A DNA stretch of 6,262 bases from Cenarchaeum sp. SB0662_bin_33 (lineage in GTDB: Archaea > Thermoproteota > Nitrososphaeria > Nitrososphaerales > Nitrosopumilaceae), in contig VXON01000153.1 of assembly GCA_009840065.1 (NCBI GenBank), positions 1 through 6,262 of the forward strand, in the 5' to 3' direction. The notes beneath the pieces were generated by a model that had not been told where the DNA came from, ran no database searches, and saw only the letters and a list, made by a program, of their open reading frames with translations. How positions within the stretch are numbered: the first letter of the stretch is position 1; each line of letters begins with the position of its first letter. Position numbers and translations under genes: made by a program. This document shows, one piece after another, positions 1 through 5,960 of the stretch.

Positions 1-164
1 TAACTTTTATCATATTCTATTACTGTTTTGGGTCGATCGGGAATCAAATTACACAGGCATTTACGGATATATGATGTCCTCCTCCCCGGGCTATCCACAT
101 GTGAGGCCATACGCAAAATACCGGTTTCAAAACGTTAATTAGAGCATTGGGATTGGACGTAGTT
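1..164. other. Left-end intergenic or leader region, no supported gene
   Basis: The first 50 or so bases are AT-rich and the rest is mixed in composition. All three + frames happen to be open for 23 to 46 codons (frame 2 runs from base 2 to a stop at 140-142), but no start codon with a promoter, no recognisable protein motif and no host-like codon use supports a gene. I found no tRNA-like TPsiC arm or clover-leaf. The tail of an upstream gene entering in frame 2 cannot be excluded. The right end holds the S6e promoter. Confidence 0.5.
135..141 (+). promoter_or_regulatory. TATA-like box of the S6e gene
   Basis: TTAATTA is centred about 27 bases upstream of the ATG at 165. That spacing would place the transcription start at or next to the start codon, so the mRNA would be leaderless. 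No Shine-Dalgarno-like motif lies just before the ATG, which agrees. Confidence 0.5.
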
Positions 165-524
165 ATGGCTAGTTTCAAGATAACTGTATCGGATACGCAG
201 GGCAAGTCCATGAGCCGGGAGGTGAAGGATAGTGATGCCGGCCAGTTGCTAGGCCTGCAGCTGGGAGATGAGGCCGATGCTTCGATAATAGGACTGAACG
301 GCATGATACGCATTACAGGTGGCAGTGACAAGTCCGGAATACCCATGAGACGTGACATTCACGGTGCGGCTCGAAAGGCCGTCCTTCTAACAAAGGGTGT
401 AGGGCTTCAAAAGGCCGAGTCCGGCCAACGTTTTAGAAAGATGATGCGGGGAAACACCGTGTCTGAAGAGATATATCAGATAAACTGTAGGTTCGATGGA
501 ATTATAGAGTCCGATAAAACATAG
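165..524 (+). CDS. rps6e: 30S ribosomal protein S6e
   Basis: This is a structural protein of the archaeal small ribosomal subunit, homologous to the eukaryotic eS6 core and lacking its long phosphorylated C-terminal tail. The 119-residue product shows the family hallmarks: an N-terminal beta strand (ASFKITVSD), GGSDKSGIPMR at residues 52-62 followed by IHG, and RGNTVSEEI at 95-103 close to the C-terminus. Length is slightly short for archaeal S6e (usually around 125-135) but no motif is missing. The frame could begin at TTG 147, but ATG 165 fits the family N-terminus (MAxFK) and sits about 27 bases from a TATA-like box, so I prefer it. It is followed after 35 bases by aIF2 gamma, a neighbour pair seen in many archaea. 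The assignment is firm; only the start is open. Confidence 0.95.
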   Translation: MASFKITVSDTQGKSMSREVKDSDAGQLLGLQLGDEADASIIGLNGMIRITGGSDKSGIPMRRDIHGAARKAVLLTKGVGLQKAESGQRFRKMMRGNTVSEEIYQINCRFDGIIESDKT

Positions 525-525
525 G

Positions 526-535
526 TTAATTTAAG
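526..535 (+). promoter_or_regulatory. TATA-like box of the aIF2 gamma gene
   Basis: TTAATTTAAG lies just after the S6e stop codon and is centred about 29 bases upstream of the ATG at 560. The short S6e to aIF2 gamma gap is AT-rich and has no ribosome-binding motif, so a separate leaderless transcript from here is plausible, besides read-through from S6e. Confidence 0.45.
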
Positions 536-559
536 ATATAACAGGCATTAAAAATTCAG

Positions 560-1822
560 ATGCATTGGCGCGATATGCTACCCAAGTGGTATACAGACAA
601 GTATGGACACCAGCCCTGTGTTAACATAGGCACTGCAGGACATGTGGATCATGGAAAGACTACCCTGATACAGGCGCTGACAGGCTCATGGACAAGCGTA
701 CACAGTCAAGAGCTAAAACGCGGCATCACAATACGCATAGGATACTCTGATGCAGCATTTTACAAGTGTAAATCATGTCCCGAACCTACTGGATACTCGA
801 CACAGCCGGAGTGTCCCAGCTGCAAGGGAACCAGTGAGCTGTCCAGGGTGGTCAGTTTTGTAGACAGTCCGGGGCACGAGAGTCTGATGGCCAATATGTT
901 GTCCGGCTCGGCCTTGATGGATGGGGCACTATTACTAGTGGCAGCCAACGAAAAAGTCCCAAGGCCCCAGACAAAGGAGCACATGCTGGCACTGCACACA
1001 CTGGGAATAAAACAGGTCATAATACTTCAGAACAAGGTAGATTTGGTAAGATACGAGGATGCCATTGCCAATTATAAGGATATAAAAAAATTTGTAAATG
1101 GTACCACTACAGAGTCATCGCCCATAATACCCGTATCGGCACAGTCAAGCCTGAATATAGATGCCACGATTGGTGCCATCGAGTCCACAATACAGACTCC
1201 CACTAGAGATGAGAGCAAAAATGCGGTCATGCACGTGCTGCGCTCCTTTGATGTCAACAAGCCCGGGACCCCCATCAGGAAGATACGGGGAGGCGTAATA
1301 GGAGGCAGTCTAACGCAGGGAGTATTTCGTGTAGGGGACGAGGTCGAGATAAAGCCGGGCATACTACGAAACAAAAAGAAGGGTTATGAATCCATACGCA
1401 CAGAGATAGTCTCACTAGGGACAGGGGCTGGAATTGTTGATGAGGTAAAGCCGGGAGGACTTGTAGCCATAGGAACAAAGCTGGACCCCGCCATCACTCA
1501 TAGTGACTCGTTAATTGGTTCGGTGATAGGAAAGCCGGACACGCTGCCAGAGAACTCTACGACACTGAGTATTCGGCCCAATCTGTTTGATTCGGCAGTG
1601 GGCGCCGTAAACGAAACAAAGGTATCCCCCATCATGGTGGGTGAGATGCTGCGGCTAAACATAGGAACGGCACCCATACTATGTAAGGTGACAAAGATAA
1701 AGAAGGGGCTGGTTCATTTAGAGTTGAGAAGACCTGCATGTATATTTGAAGATGAGAATGCCGCCATCAGTAGGAGAATAGCTGATCGTTGGCGGCTTAT
1801 TGGTGCAGGTACGGTTGCCTGA
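560..1822 (+). CDS. eif2g: Translation initiation factor aIF2 subunit gamma
   Basis: This is the GTPase core of the heterotrimeric factor that brings initiator Met-tRNA to the small ribosomal subunit. The 420-residue protein has the full G-domain signature: P-loop GHVDHGKT at 27-34, ITI in the switch 1 region near 56-58, DSPGH at 102-106 (many homologues have DAPGH), NKVD at 158-161 and SAQ at 193-195. A zinc knuckle lies in the G domain at C70, C73, C85 and C88. Beta-barrel domains II and III follow, with SFDVNKPGT and GGVIGGS near 230-250 and a conserved end (ELRRP, ISRRIADRWRLIGAG). Length matches the family (about 410-420). ATG 560 gives an N-terminus of some 20 residues before the G domain; ATG 575 is a less likely alternative. 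The last bases overlap the PIN gene. The alpha subunit is encoded on the other strand in this window; beta is not present here. Confidence 0.97.
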   Translation: MHWRDMLPKWYTDKYGHQPCVNIGTAGHVDHGKTTLIQALTGSWTSVHSQELKRGITIRIGYSDAAFYKCKSCPEPTGYSTQPECPSCKGTSELSRVVSFVDSPGHESLMANMLSGSALMDGALLLVAANEKVPRPQTKEHMLALHTLGIKQVIILQNKVDLVRYEDAIANYKDIKKFVNGTTTESSPIIPVSAQSSLNIDATIGAIESTIQTPTRDESKNAVMHVLRSFDVNKPGTPIRKIRGGVIGGSLTQGVFRVGDEVEIKPGILRNKKKGYESIRTEIVSLGTGAGIVDEVKPGGLVAIGTKLDPAITHSDSLIGSVIGKPDTLPENSTTLSIRPNLFDSAVGAVNETKVSPIMVGEMLRLNIGTAPILCKVTKIKKGLVHLELRRPACIFEDENAAISRRIADRWRLIGAGTVA

Positions 1823-2171
1823 CATAATCTGTGATACGGGATTCTTAATTCATATGGCCTCCGGACGCATTCAAGACTCCGGATACGTAATTGGTTCAGT
1901 AACATATCTGGTTCCGGACGTAGTCATATCCGAGTTAAATGGTCTAATGAATAACCCCGGCAAGTACCATGATGCGGTGGGCGCCCTAAGGCTGGCAGAC
2001 AGTATGCAGCATATACAACTAGGTAAAAAGTACGCAGATCAGGCACTGCTGGACTATGTAAAGGTCCATGGAGGCATAGTAGCCACCACAGACAGGCAAC
2101 TAAAGAGGGCCATAAAGGCTGCAGGCCGGAGCGTAATATCGCTACACAACAACAACATCATACTGGAGTGA
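1800..2171 (+). CDS. PIN-domain nuclease, archaeal Fcf1-like neighbour of aIF2 gamma
   Basis: This is a predicted Mg2+/Mn2+-dependent single-stranded RNase of the PIN superfamily, about 118-123 residues. The expected acidic residues are all present: D12 in IICDTGFLIH, E45 in VISELNGL, D80 in YADQALL and D98 in ATTDRQLK. This suggests an active enzyme. A PIN gene directly after aIF2 gamma is a recurrent archaeal arrangement, and these proteins are usually compared with Fcf1/Utp24, the rRNA-processing nuclease, rather than with VapC toxins; the rRNA role here is inference. No ATG is usable: the options are TTG 1800, GTG 1803 or TTG 1815. The last gives a more usual PIN N-terminus (PDIICDT) and shortens the overlap with aIF2 gamma from 23 to 8 bases. 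Expression is probably coupled to aIF2 gamma by this overlap. No antitoxin gene is adjacent. Confidence 0.85.
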   Translation: MVQVRLPDIICDTGFLIHMASGRIQDSGYVIGSVTYLVPDVVISELNGLMNNPGKYHDAVGALRLADSMQHIQLGKKYADQALLDYVKVHGGIVATTDRQLKRAIKAAGRSVISLHNNNIILE

Positions 2172-2238
2172 CGCATCCATCCCTGCCACGACAAGTCCCA
2201 AGTGCTCTCCCATCATCTGTGTGACTCAAAAAGATTAA

Positions 2239-2254
2239 CATATGGTTATACAAT
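2239..2254 (+). promoter_or_regulatory. Possible TATA region of the PEBP-family gene
   Basis: The AT-rich stretch includes TATGGTTATAC and lies about 23-27 bases upstream of the ATG at 2269. It overlaps the upstream in-frame ATG at 2242, which supports 2269 as the real start. The 70 bases to its left, after the PIN stop codon, are C-rich and show no recognisable element. Confidence 0.4.
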
Positions 2255-2268
2255 ACAATATAATACAG

Positions 2269-2718
2269 ATGAAGCTACAGTCAGGCGCCTTTAGTAACGG
2301 TGGCAAGATTCCCCGCAAGTATGGATACAAGAGGGAGAACATTAGTCCGCCATTAAGCATATCAGGAGTGCCAGGCGGTGCCAAATCCTTGGCAATTATA
2401 ATGGATGACCCTGATGCTGTAAAGCCGGCAGGCAAAATCTGGGTACACTGGCTAATATGGAATATAGATTCCAATACAACCCGCATACACGAAGCGACTG
2501 TGCCACCAGGAGCCACGGAGGGCAAGACAGACTTTGGTGAGACTGCCTATGGCGGTCCCGCACCGCCGGATGGCCCGCACACATACATCTTTAAGTTGTA
2601 CGCCCTAGACACAACATTAAATCTAAAGGAAGGTGCTCCAAAGAAGAAGTTGGAGAGTGCTATGGAGGGGCATATACTTGATGAGGCCGTACTGAGGGGT
2701 AGGTACGCTCCAAAATAG
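2269..2718 (+). CDS. YbhB/YbcL-family PEBP-like protein
   Basis: This is a small soluble protein of the phosphatidylethanolamine-binding protein superfamily, the group often labelled Raf kinase inhibitor-like. The physiological ligand in archaea is unknown, so no pathway is assigned. The 149-residue product has the family landmarks in order: MKLQSGAF and GGKIPRKYGY at the N-terminus, NISPPLSISGVP, DDPDA at 46-50, the VHWLIWNI strand with H60, then YGGPAPPDGPHTYIF at 94-108 forming the anion-binding pocket, and a C-terminal LRGRYAPK. An in-frame ATG at 2242 would add nine residues, but family N-termini begin near MKL and the AT-rich stretch around 2242 looks like the promoter. No signal peptide is visible, so it is likely cytoplasmic. 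It lies 97 bases after the PIN gene and 20 bases before STT3, with which it may be co-transcribed. Confidence 0.92.
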   Translation: MKLQSGAFSNGGKIPRKYGYKRENISPPLSISGVPGGAKSLAIIMDDPDAVKPAGKIWVHWLIWNIDSNTTRIHEATVPPGATEGKTDFGETAYGGPAPPDGPHTYIFKLYALDTTLNLKEGAPKKKLESAMEGHILDEAVLRGRYAPK

Positions 2719-2724
2719 TAATAA
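2711..2724 (+). promoter_or_regulatory. Weak TATA-like stretch before STT3
   Basis: An A/T-rich run (CAAAATAGTAATAA) spans the PEBP stop codon and lies about 15-28 bases before the GTG at 2739. Its spacing fits a leaderless start less exactly than the other boxes in the window, so STT3 may instead be read from the PEBP transcript. Confidence 0.25.
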
Positions 2725-2738
2725 AGCCAAGGCAAACA

Positions 2739-4850
2739 GTGTGGTTATTGTCTGAGCTACGCCCGCGATTTGAGTTACGACATTTAATTATAATTGGTAT
2801 ACTGGTTTTAGCGTTTAGTACCGCGTTTATAATAAGATCCCAGCCGCTGGAGTATGGTTTTGAATTGCACGAATTTGATCCTTACTTTAATTATAGGGCC
2901 ACGCAGTACCTAGTGGATAACGGCTGGGAAGCCTACTATACATGGGATGATGAGCTAAGCTGGTATCCGGATGGTAGAGATGTCTCATCATCCTCACAGG
3001 TGGCGCTGCACCATACAGCGGCAGTTACGTATACGCTCTTTGGGTTTGGTTCGCCGTTGTACGACTTTACTATAATGTTTCCCGTGGTGTTCGGATCACT
3101 CACCGTGGTAGTCATGTTTGCGCTGGTACGGGTCATAGGCGGCACCACCGCGGGCCTCATTGCCGCCATGCTGATGTCTGTGTCACTACCCATCATACTA
3201 CGGGGTACCGCGGGGTGGTTCAAGTCTGAGCCGCTGGGACTGTTTTATGGTATATTGGGAACCTATCTGTTTCTGAGTGGAATAAAGACTGACCGGTATC
3301 CAATAGCTGCCGCAAAGATCTTCTTTGGTGCGACATTTGTGTCATTCTCCATCTCGGCCTGGGGCGGTTCGCAGTTCTTTGTCATACCCATAGGAGTATT
3401 CATAATGTGCCTGCCGTTCATACGTAGCGATAAACGATTTTTGGTCTGGGCCGTACCACTCTTTGCCGTATCCCTACTATCCACAATCATGCTCTTTGAG
3501 CGTCCAGGCTCAAACTTTGTCCTAGGATTTGGAGGTATAGCCATACTGGGCCCCACCATATTCCTAGTGGCATGCACTGTGTTACACAGGATTACCAAGG
3601 GTAGGAATGCCCGACGCAACTATGCCTTTCTGCTAATAGGCGTGATGGTGGCCGGCATTGGAGGAATTCCGCTGGCCGCGGAGACGGGAGTTATAACTAC
3701 ACCTAGTTTCAGGTATCTGAACGCGGTAAACCCCTTCCTGGTGGCCACAGATCCGCTCACCGACTCTGTATCAGAACACCAGACCACCACCATAACACAG
3801 TCATTCCTGTTTCACTCGGTGCTGATGGTGTTTGCCGGCATTGGCATATGGTTATTACTCGATAAACGCGCCAAAGAGTTCCATAAGATAAACTCGGACA
3901 TGATGATATTTGCCCTAGTGGTGGGCATGTTTGGTGTGTATATCAGCTCAGCCTTTATTCGTCTAGAGGTATTTGGGTCCATTGCAATCATAATACTGGC
4001 ATCCCTAGGTGTATCGGTCCTGGCAAGACGCATAATGACGGACGTATCCAAGTCTCAGGCACGACTTCCCATACGCATGAGTCTTGTTGCAGGAGTGACC
4101 GTACTGCTGGTGCTGCCTGTAGTTGTACCCACCACCAATGTAATAGCAGCCACGAATGTACCGGCCAGCATTCTAACCGGCGCCACCATATTTGGTACCA
4201 CGACAGACGACTGGTTACACGCATATGAGTGGATAAGAAACAACACTCCAGAGAATGCGGTGGTGGCATCTTGGTGGGACTATGGTTATTGGACTCAAAC
4301 CTTGGGGGAACGGGCCAGCATTGCAGACAATGCAACCGTCGATAAAGAACGAATAGAGGATATAGCTACTATGTTTTTGAGCCGCCCCGACGAGGCGCAT
4401 GTAATGTTAAAAGACCTGCATGCAGACTACATAATGATATTTGTTGCGGCCGAAAGGCTTCAGACAGATAACGAGCCATTATACGTTCTAGGGGGAGGAG
4501 GCGATGAGTCCAAGAAGCAATGGTTCATGAGAATAGCCGGTGAGTCCGTATCCAAGCATACCCGCTCAGACGGCATAAGTGGAACCGACTATTACTGGAG
4601 CAATACGATGCTGGGCAGGATGATGCCTTTCTCACCCGTGCTGTATTTAGATCCCAGTACCAACAACCAATTTACCGAGTATATAGATGGGACCATAACC
4701 ATATACACAAAGAACATAAAGTACCCGGCAGATGGGGATGGCCCCCTCAGGCTGGCTTACGCATCACCGAGTTTTGAGAATGACATGGACCGCATAGTAT
4801 TTGGAATACTAATCTATGAGGTAAATCAGGACTATATTCCGGGACAGTAA
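2739..4850 (+). CDS. stt3: STT3/AglB oligosaccharyltransferase catalytic subunit
   Basis: This membrane enzyme transfers a lipid-linked (dolichol-type) glycan to Asn in N-X-S/T sequons on the outer face of the membrane; in archaea one subunit suffices. The 703-residue protein has about 13 hydrophobic spans between residues 15 and 470, then a soluble C-terminal domain. Key motifs are EFDPYFNYRAT at 45-55 (metal ligand D47), AGWFKSEPLG at 158-167 (second acidic motif; K162 where Asp is usual, E164 kept), SVSEHQ at 343-348 (E346) and WWDYGYW at 512-518, the sequon-recognition motif. WWDYGY and SVSEHQ resemble eukaryotic STT3. The protein has a sequon of its own, N531-A-T. GTG 2739 is taken as start because it gives a short tail before the first membrane span; TTG 2748 is possible. 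It likely glycosylates the S-layer and other surface proteins; this is inference. It ends four bases from the convergent Nop10 gene. Confidence 0.95.
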   Translation: MWLLSELRPRFELRHLIIIGILVLAFSTAFIIRSQPLEYGFELHEFDPYFNYRATQYLVDNGWEAYYTWDDELSWYPDGRDVSSSSQVALHHTAAVTYTLFGFGSPLYDFTIMFPVVFGSLTVVVMFALVRVIGGTTAGLIAAMLMSVSLPIILRGTAGWFKSEPLGLFYGILGTYLFLSGIKTDRYPIAAAKIFFGATFVSFSISAWGGSQFFVIPIGVFIMCLPFIRSDKRFLVWAVPLFAVSLLSTIMLFERPGSNFVLGFGGIAILGPTIFLVACTVLHRITKGRNARRNYAFLLIGVMVAGIGGIPLAAETGVITTPSFRYLNAVNPFLVATDPLTDSVSEHQTTTITQSFLFHSVLMVFAGIGIWLLLDKRAKEFHKINSDMMIFALVVGMFGVYISSAFIRLEVFGSIAIIILASLGVSVLARRIMTDVSKSQARLPIRMSLVAGVTVLLVLPVVVPTTNVIAATNVPASILTGATIFGTTTDDWLHAYEWIRNNTPENAVVASWWDYGYWTQTLGERASIADNATVDKERIEDIATMFLSRPDEAHVMLKDLHADYIMIFVAAERLQTDNEPLYVLGGGGDESKKQWFMRIAGESVSKHTRSDGISGTDYYWSNTMLGRMMPFSPVLYLDPSTNNQFTEYIDGTITIYTKNIKYPADGDGPLRLAYASPSFENDMDRIVFGILIYEVNQDYIPGQ

Positions 4851-4862
4851 CCAGTCACTGGT
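4850..4862. repeat. Palindrome spanning the STT3 and Nop10 stop codons
   Basis: ACCAGT-C-ACTGGT is a perfect inverted repeat with six-base arms around one base. It covers the last base of the STT3 stop (4848-4850) and the whole Nop10 stop (4855-4857, - strand). As RNA it could fold as a five-pair stem with a three-base loop on either strand. No T-run follows on either strand, so it is not a classical terminator. Confidence 0.5.
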
Positions 4863-5013
4863 CGTATCTGGATTTGAGTCTGTATCGGCGATATTTGTCA
4901 TCGGGAGAGAATTTGGCAGGATGCGCCAAGGGCGCAGTGGTTCCACAGTCCCGACATCTCTCCCTGATTGTGTATATATAGCAGGCATTACACCGCCGGA
5001 GCTGAAACCGCAT
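4855..5013 (-). CDS. nop10: H/ACA RNP component Nop10
   Basis: Nop10 is a small scaffold protein of H/ACA ribonucleoproteins, where it binds the pseudouridine synthase Cbf5 and supports guide-RNA-directed pseudouridylation of rRNA. The 52-residue product starts MRFQLRRC and carries the archaeal zinc ribbon C8-x2-C11-x8-C20-x2-C23, followed by AHPAKFSPDDKYRRYR, the linker and basic helix typical of the family. Length is as expected (50-60). The frame is open further upstream to 5097, but that part overlaps aIF2 alpha and has no family similarity. ATG 5013 sits one base after the aIF2 alpha stop and has a GGAGG site six bases before it. The aIF2 alpha-Nop10 order is common in archaea. The other end converges on STT3. 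Confidence 0.95.
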   Translation of the reverse strand: MRFQLRRCNACYIYTIRERCRDCGTTAPLAHPAKFSPDDKYRRYRLKSRYDQ

Positions 5014-5014
5014 G

Positions 5015-5809
5015 CTAGTCCTCCCGGTTCTTTCGGGACTCTTCGCGAGTGAACGAAAACGTACCGCCGTTCTTCTCAATTCCTTTCTGTATCTCAACCA
5101 GTATGGGTTTTAGCATCTTTTCGGCAAATTTAAAATCGCCTGCGGTTATGGCCACCCTGTACTTTGGAGCTCCAAGATACGTAATGTTGCTGCCAGCATA
5201 TCGCTCATCTAGGCTTGTCAGTATGTCCTTGATTTTAACTACGCCATCAGGCTTGTTGCATGTCAGCTCCATGACTCCCCGAATCTCCACAGTGGGGAGT
5301 TTTATCTTTGAGCAGACATCCTGTATGGCATCGACTATATCCTCTGATATGTTTGTGCCATTTAGTACGTCGGTACCCTGCTGGGCCACATTCAAGAATG
5401 CATCATATATTGTATCAAACTTCTCGTATAGTTTGGTTTCTAGCGCGCCAACCTGATCCTCAGACAGGGATGCCCTTTCGGCCACGCCGGACAGGAGGGT
5501 CTGTCCCTTTTCGTAGCGTTTTACCTCACGAAGTTTCTTCTTTCGCTGGTCGTTGGAGACCTGTTTTAGTGAGAGGTCTATATCCCCCCGACTTGGATTC
5601 ACCTTCTTTACTCGGAGTACCTTCTTTTCGCCCTTCTTGACATAGCGATTTATTGCCTTAATCCAGCCAGAGGCTATCTCCTGTGTATGGAGAAAGCCCT
5701 GAATGTTGTTGTATTCATCTAGTGTAACGTATGCACCCTGGTCTATTATCTTGACAACAGTCGAGAGTACTATCTCGCCGGGCGCGGGAAATTCCATATC
5801 ATCAGACAT
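5015..5809 (-). CDS. eif2a: Translation initiation factor aIF2 subunit alpha
   Basis: This subunit of aIF2 binds the gamma subunit and helps hold initiator tRNA on the small ribosomal subunit. The 264-residue protein has the expected three domains: an N-terminal S1/OB fold at about 9-84 (GEIVLSTVVKI, GAYVTLDEY, QGFLHTQEIASGWIKAI, GDIDLSLKQV), a helical domain at about 88-170, and a C-terminal alpha-beta domain at about 173-255 (LPTVEIRGVMEL, YLGAPKYRVAITAGDFKFAEK) that contacts gamma. S47 lies in the loop equivalent to the region of eukaryotic Ser51, but the surrounding sequence is archaeal and phosphorylation is not implied. ATG 5809 is preferred over ATG 5797 because a TATA-like box lies about 27 bases before it. 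The stop codon is one base from the Nop10 start. Many archaea have S27e and L44e genes directly upstream; here there is a divergent unidentified gene instead. Confidence 0.97.
   Translation of the reverse strand: MSDDMEFPAPGEIVLSTVVKIIDQGAYVTLDEYNNIQGFLHTQEIASGWIKAINRYVKKGEKKVLRVKKVNPSRGDIDLSLKQVSNDQRKKKLREVKRYEKGQTLLSGVAERASLSEDQVGALETKLYEKFDTIYDAFLNVAQQGTDVLNGTNISEDIVDAIQDVCSKIKLPTVEIRGVMELTCNKPDGVVKIKDILTSLDERYAGSNITYLGAPKYRVAITAGDFKFAEKMLKPILVEIQKGIEKNGGTFSFTREESRKNRED
5020..5024 (-). promoter_or_regulatory. Ribosome-binding site of Nop10
   Basis: On the - strand GGAGG lies within the last codons of aIF2 alpha, six bases before the ATG at 5013. It is the clearest Shine-Dalgarno-like motif I found and fits a downstream operon gene translated after aIF2 alpha, in contrast to the apparently leaderless first genes. 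Confidence 0.6.
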
Positions 5810-5811
5810 AA

Positions 5812-5829
5812 CGCAACAGAGGTGTTGTG
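5812..5829. repeat. Inverted repeat between the aIF2 alpha promoter and its start
   Basis: CGCAACA and TGTTGTG flank a GAGG spacer. Five inner pairs are perfect, then one G-T and one C-G pair. It lies between the TATA-like box (5832-5840) and the ATG (5809), where a repressor could block initiation. An operator role is only a guess; repeats this short occur by chance. Confidence 0.3.
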
Positions 5830-5831
5830 CG

Positions 5832-5840
5832 TAATTTAAC
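5832..5840 (-). promoter_or_regulatory. TATA-like box of the aIF2 alpha-Nop10 operon
   Basis: GTTAAATTA on the - strand is centred about 27 bases upstream of the ATG at 5809, the right spacing for a leaderless transcript. A second AT-rich patch at about 5866-5880 could be an alternative promoter for either strand, but its spacing to a start codon is worse. Confidence 0.5.
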
Positions 5841-5930
5841 TTTGGCTATGATGCCCAAGCCTGGAATTATATACAAAAATACACAACCCCGATTCTGTGA
5901 GTTAATGCTGACCCAACACAGACTTCATCC

Positions 5931-5939
5931 CTTAAATAC
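5931..5939 (+). promoter_or_regulatory. TATA-like box of the right-end gene
   Basis: CTTAAATAC is close to the archaeal TATA consensus and is centred about 25 bases before the ATG at 5961. It supports that ATG as the start of a leaderless transcript. Confidence 0.5.
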
Positions 5940-5960
5940 CAGCATGCCGTACTACACATC

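Noticed and set aside
1..164. tRNA, small RNA or C-terminal tail of another gene at the left end
   Set aside because: No TPsiC arm, acceptor stem or clover-leaf could be found by eye on either strand, and the open frames carry no recognisable protein sequence.
1800..2171. VapC toxin of a VapBC toxin-antitoxin pair
   Set aside because: No small antitoxin gene precedes it; its 5' end overlaps aIF2 gamma, a conserved non-toxin neighbourhood.
3263..3619. Long - strand frame opposite STT3
   Set aside because: It is antisense to a strongly supported membrane protein, has no family motif or promoter, and its composition follows from reading hydrophobic codons backwards.
5014..5097. Upstream extension of the Nop10 frame on the - strand (a version of 80 residues)
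   Set aside because: It lies wholly inside aIF2 alpha, has no Nop10 similarity before MRFQLRRC, and the shorter start has a GGAGG site at good spacing.
5049..5640. Two + strand frames opposite aIF2 alpha
   Set aside because: They are antisense to aIF2 alpha, which has full domain support; no motifs or start signals are seen.
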